Source of the DNA: Balanoglossus misakiensis
Lineage: Eukaryota > Hemichordata
Assembly: GCA_040954595.2 (NCBI GenBank)
Contig: CM082584.2
Span: 13,268,001-13,332,000 of the forward strand
DNA: 64,000 nt
Direction of reading: 5' to 3'
Shown: positions 58,301 to 64,000 of the stretch, piece after piece
Position numbering within the stretch: the stretch's first letter is position 1
Layout: each line of letters opens with the position of its first letter
Program-made: the position numbers and the translations under genes
The notes under the pieces: model-generated
What the model was told of the DNA's origin: nothing
What the model saw: the letters and a program-made list of their open reading frames with translations, nothing else
Database searches by the model: none

Positions 58301-58505
58301 GTATATTGTCCGGAGCTTGCGCATCCACACTCTCCTGCGCACTTCCTTTCGGCATCGGTTGGTGCATGTTTTGGACGTTTCTGTAGTATGTCCCGCAGAT
58401 GACCGTCAAAACGACGGCTACAAGCAGGAAACATAGCACCTTCGACTTCCCTCTGCGCGCCATACTCGACGCTTTACTGGACCCATCCACTGTATCAATA
58501 ATCAT
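55365..58505 (-). CDS. Giant acidic type II membrane protein with CHST-like sulfotransferase domain
   Basis: A single uninterrupted exon. The first ATG is at 58505, giving 1046 aa (the frame stays open a further 18 codons upstream without an ATG). Order: short basic cytoplasmic tail (MARRGKSK), membrane anchor VLCFLLVAVVLTVICG at about 23-38, a linker of about 650 residues dominated by Glu, Asp, Ser, Asn and Gly, then at about 708-1006 a domain resembling the Gal/GalNAc/GlcNAc 6-O-sulfotransferase (CHST) family: LKVLIL, FFYVVEPGVAL, VIHLVQDPRAVAVS (3'-PB equivalent, from about 866) and YKIVRFEDLE. The 5'-PAPS loop, normally like TTRSGSSF, reads TSPHFHPW, without the Gly and Ser that cradle the phosphate. 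So it may be inactive or altered. CHST enzymes are usually about 400 aa, hence the linker is extraordinary. The intronless form is common in CHST genes. Confidence 0.85.
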   Translation of the reverse strand: MIIDTVDGSSKASSMARRGKSKVLCFLLVAVVLTVICGTYYRNVQNMHQPMPKGSAQESVDAQAPDNIQNKYEEVKHFLFDTSDRFKGVDADLAVDEDEEDQFSYNSPVPTSQVPATGGSSDIIMDDDDIESSQNLPDSIQSSNLEGDIAGQSDRDVEMDSYDNGDRSDGEDRSKSGENMVSDADEEIGGNDDSESEEPKFETDSYEPDDATEEEIQNTMVLSGELSPQETVDGGDFYENANEVDQGAPETLEQNNLDANGGISEPKSSGIEGQNYDGLPLVFDDNLSQGTERYNLEPGKNDDVLLEGFEQNVPGESEQLDEQFTENNVYESDVTSSADETETVEEGDEEPPLLFEENLKETETYNSESENNEDSLGEWPQEVGTNTGEEVEDFNEELVGSSDKDDLQEPDSENARIGEGESSESNVDGSSNQASDEFNVNLPLESQDLGGSSEDAEALGGSTEVVEESESEIAGGSSATDESESLSEGDGEDALVESLSSVAEEEQESVSSEDSSSVFINDLEDWLDMTESDATSDSESESSFSEEGDDVSVNEVASDEIVPEGIITENEYIIPASDEKTPFPDSSPQDETALYAPPNLGEQTTDISPEQNVSVQFDGLKFQSPVETDLLQEQAPETYQQPMQSLLDNNTQIQVNPDVHPGVQESLEPEEVAGNINIDEAVEQHGVGETPEFAEPEELTDEQEVITDGRLKVLILTSPHFHPWLLDGIFGQNDKFFYVVEPGVALRQCLELLSPAESVFSTRLADMLFDILRCDFQSPNLECFTDSYSKLGLSQRLVQMRSLVNDRYCWRANESPASDFVGCKEVDGGMISEECKAATYVGVRTNYMHDIKYVVLLMKDPRVKVIHLVQDPRAVAVSLLEAQHGIKVKYDMLDLDLKTQTAVTEYCRTWVHNIVSMHTLSDTYKSRYKIVRFEDLESNHVTYPARLYQFLDIPMENSVLELTRNGTTGVKFDSWKYKLTFDALQIIQYIVPCIDMMQAVGYKTIDTHPELMNQGEQIANNQLPLSGHAQAVPLQPNQMPPVRTAR

Positions 58506-59050
58506 CGTGTATGACGATCGAGGATATTTTTGTTCTCTGTCGTAAAAATATATGTGCAAACTGAATGGGCACAGTCGCTCAGTTGCGAACCTGCCACGTT
58601 GTGACTGTTATTACTTTGTTTAGTCACAGCTGACGCATTGATCAGTCATACAGATTTAAAAATGCAAAAAAGGAAAATACGGATTTATGCATCGAGGGCA
58701 AACACGCACGTATTCTATCGGAAGGCAACCAACCAACTGCAACCGGCCGACCGATTGATTGACCAGACACTCACAATAATCAATAATACAATGTTTATTT
58801 TCGGAGATCCACTGTAATATACCTTGATCGTGTAGTTGTAATTTTGAATATTAAGCTTTGTTTTAAATGTTTATATTCGGCTGTAATCTGTATGCCATGT
58901 GGAATATATTTCATTTTTTACGATTCAATGATTCGTTGCTATGACAACTGTTCAGGATGAACACATGCCGTTATCTTGCGACGGAGGATGTCAACTTTTG
59001 AAACCTGCTTGTTGACGGGCTTTCAACTTCACTCCCAGTTGGACTAAACA
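58506..59050. other. Upstream of CHST-like gene and 3' of PIPOX
   Basis: Contains the 5' leader/promoter of the CHST-like gene and the PIPOX 3' UTR, with a minus-strand AATAAA (forward TTTATT) at 58794-58799, about 255 bp past the PIPOX stop. The two minus-strand genes are thus tandem and closely spaced. No other gene seen. Confidence 0.6.
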
Positions 59051-61914
59051 TTACAGCTTTGACTGGGTTCCTGGTACGCTTGGAACCCTGTCAAAATGAA
59101 AGTCGGGTACGTAGTTGGGATCAGTCAAGGCTTCTCGGTCCAGATTGAACTCGTCTATCGGATATTGCGTCCGACCATCGATGGCCAGTTCGCTGAGGAT
59201 TTTACCAAACAAACCATAAAACCTGGGAGAGAGATGATATTAAGATGTTAGACTTGAATTTTTGAGAGTAATACTCGTGCAAGAAGTTCATCACCACTCA
59301 GTTTAACTTCATGGCAACCGGATTGTACACTCTATCGAGGTATCACATATAAGTATAGGCTGTACTCACTTGCCCGCATGCCCAGCACCGCAACATAGAA
59401 CGATCTGTGGGTAGCCGTGCTTGTCGAGTGTATCGATGATGAACTTACGATCTGGAGTCATATCGTACAGGCATGTTTTCGTATACAGAATAGGACCCAC
59501 AGCCTTCGGAATAGTTTCTTTCAGGAATTCCAACACTTTCTCCTCTCTCTCGTGATCTGGTTCACACGGCAGCGAGTCTGGGTGAATTGGCTTTCCACTT
59601 GCAGACATTCCAGCTTTCACACCGGTGTTGCCATGCATTGGGAAAATGTAGAAGTGTTGCTTGGGAGTTAAGTAGGAACAGCATGGAAAACTGAAAGGGG
59701 AAAATTATACGTATGTACAATATGAATACATTCCGTGTTAAGGGATTTAGCAGCCTCGTGATGAATTGTACTTGGTGTCGATTGCGAAATGAACTGTACT
59801 TACCGTTGTACGGTGAAATCTTTGACATGAGGCGTGGCCACAAACGTTGCTTGCTCTTGTGTCACTGTGATTGGCAGTTTCAAGTTCAGAGAATCTAACA
59901 CCTGGTTAGTCCATCCCCCGGAGGCGATGATGACACGACGACCACGGAATGTACCTTTGGTTGTGTGCACCTTGAAAGCGAATGCAAAAACTGGATGACA
60001 TTACGACACAAATATACTGTTGAAATTATTCATGACTAGATAGAAGCGTAATAATCTTCACGTATGTAGCCCATGTATGTAAGTATGTGTGCAATAAGAC
60101 AGGAGGAAGAATCAATATTTCTCACCAAAACATGTACCCCGTCGCTGTCCTTCTCAAAACGGAGAACGCAACATTTCTCTTCGATGGTGGCTCCACGTGC
60201 ACGTGCTAATTGTATGTGCACGGCGTGTGTAACTGCAGCACTCAGAACGCCGGCTTTCTTGGTGTAGAGTGCTACAACATTTGGGTGCAGTTTCAACTGT
60301 GGGAAGCGTCGCTGTATTTCATCACTGTTTAGCATTTCATACCTGATGGAGGAAAGAACCGCTATCATCAGATCGTGCTCTGTCCGAGAGTTTTTTCAAT
60401 ACTTAAGAGATTGGTCTACACATGTACCAGTCTGCAGGGTCTCTTTACCCAATATTTTCGCATTTATCTAACCGTAGTGATCTTTACCTAAAATGGATGC
60501 CCTTGGTATCTCACGCACCCCGACTCATCGAGGTTCAGGAAAACTGAGGCATACGAGATTCTCGACCAACTGGTCGTATATTTGCCCTTACCAAAGGTTT
60601 TCCTTGGCCATGGCATGTTGGTAGGCAGCCAACACCTTGCTTCTTTCCTCATCTTTTCTGGCCATCAGTAACCGTCCTGTGTCGTGTATCAGTTTAATTC
60701 CAGACTCTCTCTCGACCTCTTCGATTGTCGTGAAGGCGTCTCCGACGAGTTTCAGGTAACATTCTTCAGAGTAGTCTGTCCGTCTGTTCCAGACAAAAAA
60801 GTTTGTTGGGAGACTGGGGATCAGCAATTGACTATAAAGTATTTATTTTTAGCTAGCATGTAGGTGCGTTAATTCGCTCATTTTAGCATGTTATTAGATG
60901 CCACCACTCACAAACTTTTCTCTATATTGATTGTACAGGCACTTCACATGGTCATTCAGGTAAGCTTACATGTATTAAAACTCACATAAACCTGGAGTGA
61001 TCCTGGGAGCCACCATGGTCGTGTCCCAACTCAAACCGCTCTATACCAAGTACATCTGCAGATGGATAAAGTTCGATGATTATGGAGTAGGATATATACT
61101 ATAATTTTATTTATGAAACCTTAGTTTCCATTGAACAGTTATATTAAGAAACAGGGAATCTGACTAAATTGTATTTATATATTAAACCTTGTCTTGTATG
61201 TACTGTAGGATTACAAATCTTGCTCTACCAGTAAACCGTGGCTACGTAGACGAAAGCGACCTTGAGAAATTATTGAATTTCAGAGGAAAGGCAAGGGTCA
61301 TAAACTTATCAAAACTCAAACAATAATGTCACGGGACACGGGTCACTGACGGGTGAACAATTTGCACGTAACAAGCTTGCCAGGAAGGCGATTTCTTCAA
61401 AGATGCAGAGACTAGTTGTGAAGTCTAGCTGCAAAGCTGGATCGGTGACGTAGCTGAATGCTACAAGTTGATGATGTGGTTGTGACGTGTGTAACTCATT
61501 GGTGGTGGTGGTGGTGGTGGTGGTGGTGGTGGTGGTGGTGGTGGTGGTGGTGGTGGTGGTGACCGCCCAGTGACCTAATACAAACCACAATATCGCCTCA
61601 CTGCACAGCTTTGTCTCTGCAGCTATATATGCAGAGGCTCAGATGCTGCGAGGTACACATTCAGATACGAGTCGAGGATCTGCTAATAGCTGCGAAATAT
61701 GCCTGCAATGAATGTTACGTCTGCGAGCAGTGTTTGCGGCCGACTAGAATTTCTGGTCGAGACAATCACTTCCAAGTGTGCTGGATGCATGCTCTAGATC
61801 TCGCTCGTTAAAATACAGTATACCTTTTCCAGCTCTCCTTGACAACCAGTATACAGCACCGCTGCCAATACCACCACAACCAACCACGATATACTCAAAA
61901 TTCCGTCTGCTCAT
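59051..61914 (-). CDS. PIPOX: PIPOX, peroxisomal sarcosine/pipecolate oxidase
   Basis: Seven minus-strand exons: 61914-61824, 61055-60986, 60783-60592, 60342-60126, 59970-59804, 59690-59370 and 59222-59051; 409 aa (human 390). The N terminus YIVVGCGGIGSGAVYWLS has the GxGxxG dinucleotide fold (Gly12-Gly17). Then come VLGIERFELGHDHGGSQDHSR, GRRVIIASGGWTN, HFYIFPMHG, CLYDMTPDRKFIID with Cys319, and CCGAGHAGKFYGLFGKIL. Cys319 falls at the position of the cysteine that carries covalent FAD in the family. The protein ends in SKL, a textbook type 1 peroxisomal targeting signal. Known reaction: oxidation of sarcosine, L-pipecolate or L-proline with release of H2O2. The donor at 60985 (GTGAGT) was preferred over an earlier GTTTAT because it restores SRFIR. 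A (GGT)20 repeat lies in intron 1. Confidence 0.96.
61501..61560. repeat. (GGT)20 microsatellite
   Basis: Twenty perfect GGT units within PIPOX intron 1 (61056-61823). The poly-Thr seen on the minus strand is a repeat artefact. Confidence 0.95.
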
Positions 61915-63613
61915 GGTGCTGTGTCCGCTCACTTCTTCCAAGTCAAAGAAAGACAGCACCGCCTCTCAAGCGTCCTGACTTTTAAAGGTTGCTGTGACCT
62001 TCAGGGTCATTTAATGGCCTGATTTGGCCATGTTATTGAAACTTTATGTATATGCATAGCGGGTAATCAAATAAAAGGAGAACAAACCCACATATATCAA
62101 ACATTGAAGTTTGAAAAATTCTGATATATTTAGTGTAATAAATTTACTTTAATGGTATGGTCTTCCCGAGGAATTTCATTTTCTTTTCGCTGTTAAAATT
62201 AATCAAATAATGTAATTCATAATTGCTGTAGTTTCTTACAAGAAAAAACTTTAACGCGATAAAATGTATCTTATACTGTATGCCTACTAGAACACGGTAA
62301 ACATAAATATTGTGTGATTTGGCCTCACTGTGACAGGTGCCAAATTACAGAAGGTGAAAATACTTGCATCATTCTCATGCATCATTCTGTCAAAATGTAA
62401 AAGAAGGAGGTGTATACACCACTTCATACACTAATAAATCTATCACACTGCCAACATTCAATACAACCATAAATATGTGTTCATATCAGTGACCTTTTTG
62501 TCATTGTTTTTCAGTCATATACTGTGAAAGCAATCCATTTTAATCGGGCATTCAGTGGAAAGGTTATGCCTTGTGTTTTTGTTTACTTCTTGTAATATCT
62601 GTCCCCCTAATCTGCTGAAATTGTAAGAACTTAGCCAAGTTAACATTCGAATTGAAGACTGACCAATGAAAGCTCGTTGCTGATTGGTTCAAGTCACCTG
62701 GTCCACCTGGACCGTCATCCGGGCATTTTCGTAAAGGATTGCCACGTTGCTGCACTTGCACGAAGCCTGCGTTTTGCGGATGCGGAAAATTCAGCCATCG
62801 ACAGAGTTTCTACAGTTTATTTTGCTGTGAAGGCGGCGGTAAGTAAAGTCACAGAAGCAGACACAATTTCTCAATTATTGATCAGACACATGGGTTATGT
62901 TGTGGCGAGTTACGGACAACTAAATAACTCCGACGTTTGTCCGACGAGCACTGAAAAAAGGACAGTGACACAGCTCGAGTCAATGCTTCCATGTGCTTTG
63001 TTCCATACTTTCGCGATAATCAACTTGAGATGCACGTTTTTAGACTAGTCTGTGTTGAAAGCCATGGCATATACAGATGTCTGACAATGTCAGAATTTAT
63101 TTTGCGAAGCATTGAAAAGCACACACAAAAAATATACAATTGCAATCTGTGTCTTCATGTGGTTCCGTCAAACTGACGCTGAAAAGGTTTATATAATCAT
63201 CAACAGTACTATCTGCCTCAGTAAATAGTCGCATTGACTAGGAAGTGCTGTACTCATAATTCAACTTTTATCATGAGTGTATATGTACAATGTTCGGTTG
63301 TTTTTTCATGATCTTTATTGTCCATGAAGTAGTCTGTTCACGGGTTGTGATAAAGGTTTTCATGTCTCGTCTTTATTCTGGTTGATTTTCTCTTTAAATT
63401 CTTCCAGTCTTGCTCTCTGTGGAGTAAGCAGAAATAGCTTCATGTCGCATATGTTATTATACAATGATAGGTGTTGTAATAGTGGCTGTTAAGTCATTGT
63501 GAAGGTGTGTGACACTTTTCCTTTTTCATGAGGCCACAGAAGTGAAAACTCTGTGATTGACAGATTGGTTGGATTTCTGGTTGTTATGGTTACTTTGGCC
63601 TCTTTGCACTGTG
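61915..63613. other. Intergenic region between PIPOX and PET100
   Basis: Contains the PIPOX promoter and the PET100 3' UTR (minus-strand AATAAA candidates at 63372-63377 and 63314-63319). A CCAAT box (GATTGG, near 62682) is followed by an open stretch ending at a good donor (GCGGCG then GTAAGTAAAG at about 62839). This may be the first exon of an unidentified + strand gene continuing past the window or of a non-coding RNA. The rest is AT-rich with nothing recognised. Confidence 0.5.
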
Positions 63614-64000
63614 TTAAGTGACCATGAGCCTATGGTCCTCGAATAATGAGGTAACTTTGTTGATACCAACCTGTGCTAAATCTTCTGGTGGGAACAAGTA
63701 TCTCTGAAAAGAAAAACAAAAACACATACGGTTATTTCTTGTTTGAACTGGTAAATGACATTGTGTCAAATTCAATATTGGTATGACGTGGAGCATGTGA
63801 GGCCCGGCTATGGGTCCACATCGCTCCTGCTGTCATTTCTGTATGCTTGTCAGTAAAAGTTAGCCTTACAGACATAAAGAACGTGTCAATTACTTAGTTT
63901 TAATGACAACAATCAAGATGTACCCACCCTTCGTTTTGAAATGTAGTCTTCAAACCATTCTGGTTGATTAAAATAAAAGAACACTCCGACAGGAAAGAAT
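63614..64000 (-). CDS. PET100: PET100 homologue, cytochrome c oxidase assembly factor (5' partial)
   Basis: Two minus-strand exons, 64000-63928 (continuing past the window) and 63703-63614, phase 0. The translation FFPVGVFFYFNQPEWFEDYISKRR then RYLFPPEDLAQV... matches the shape of human PET100 (TFPVAMFW...NQAEWFED, then KREL-WPPE): a single hydrophobic N-terminal segment followed by the Asn-Gln-x-Glu-Trp-Phe-Glu-Asp motif and a Pro-Pro-Glu motif. Known role: inner-membrane chaperone needed for assembly of mitochondrial complex IV. The visible part is 53 residues; PET100 proteins are about 70-110 aa, so only the first 20 or so residues should be missing. The tail after PPEDLAQ is not obviously conserved. 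Confidence 0.82.

Noticed and set aside
60986-60992. Alternative PIPOX exon 2 donor GTTTAT at 60991
   Set aside because: Using it keeps the phase but removes two residues conserved in the family (SRxIR); the GTGAGT donor at 60985 is both stronger and restores them.

Overview
The window is nuclear DNA from an animal. Genes are split by spliceosomal introns, several of them kilobases long, intergenic DNA is AT-leaning, and simple repeats such as (CAT)n and (GGT)n are common. The gene set (LSM4, a TIKI/TRABD2 Wnt protease, a P4HTM-type protein, MTG1, RCHY1, AKR1A1-type reductases, carbohydrate sulfotransferases, PIPOX, PET100) and a retained U12 AT-AC intron point to a slowly evolving, intron-rich invertebrate. 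My guess is a marine deuterostome such as a hemichordate or lancelet, but the species assignment is inference. All gene models were built by hand from splice sites, reading-frame phase and remembered family sequences. Every multi-exon model closes with consistent phases.

Layout, left to right. 45-9724 (+): LSM4, lacking only its start-codon exon, with an 8.8 kb last intron. 9.7-16.0 kb: intergenic, no recognised gene. 16041-30652 (+): complete TIKI gene, six exons, 494 aa. 35535-32359 (-): a nine-exon, EF-hand-containing P4HTM homologue, convergent with TIKI; its catalytic residues are replaced. 36270-38813 (+): MTG1, ten exons, divergent from the P4HTM-like gene, carrying an AT-AC intron. 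41302-38934 (-): RCHY1 with a new acidic tail, 120 bp tail-to-tail with MTG1. 41595-44760 (+): AKR1A1-type reductase with two duplicated, apparently alternative first exons, divergent from RCHY1 across about 290 bp. 46343-48483 and 49420-50818 (+): tandem two-exon type II membrane sulfotransferases. 52567-54680 (+): second AKR1A1-type reductase. 58505-55365 (-): single-exon, 1046-aa type II protein with a huge acidic region and a CHST-like domain whose PAPS loop is not recognisable. 61914-59051 (-): PIPOX with a C-terminal SKL. 64000-63614 (-): 3' part of PET100.

Most genes are unrelated housekeeping or metabolic genes that are simply neighbours. The exception is 41-55 kb, a small tandem-duplication zone: AKR - ST - ST - AKR, with two copies of a CCAAT-containing promoter-like segment on either side of the ST pair, a duplicated AKR first exon, and mosaic identity in both pairs that looks like gene conversion.

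The observations I rate highest are the P4HTM-like apparent pseudoenzyme (both iron-binding histidines changed to asparagine and the 2-oxoglutarate lysine changed to glutamate), the AT-AC intron in MTG1, the CHST-like protein without a normal 5'-PSB loop, and the alternative AKR first exon that adds a presequence-like N terminus. I recognised no transposon ORF, tRNA, rRNA or CRISPR array.
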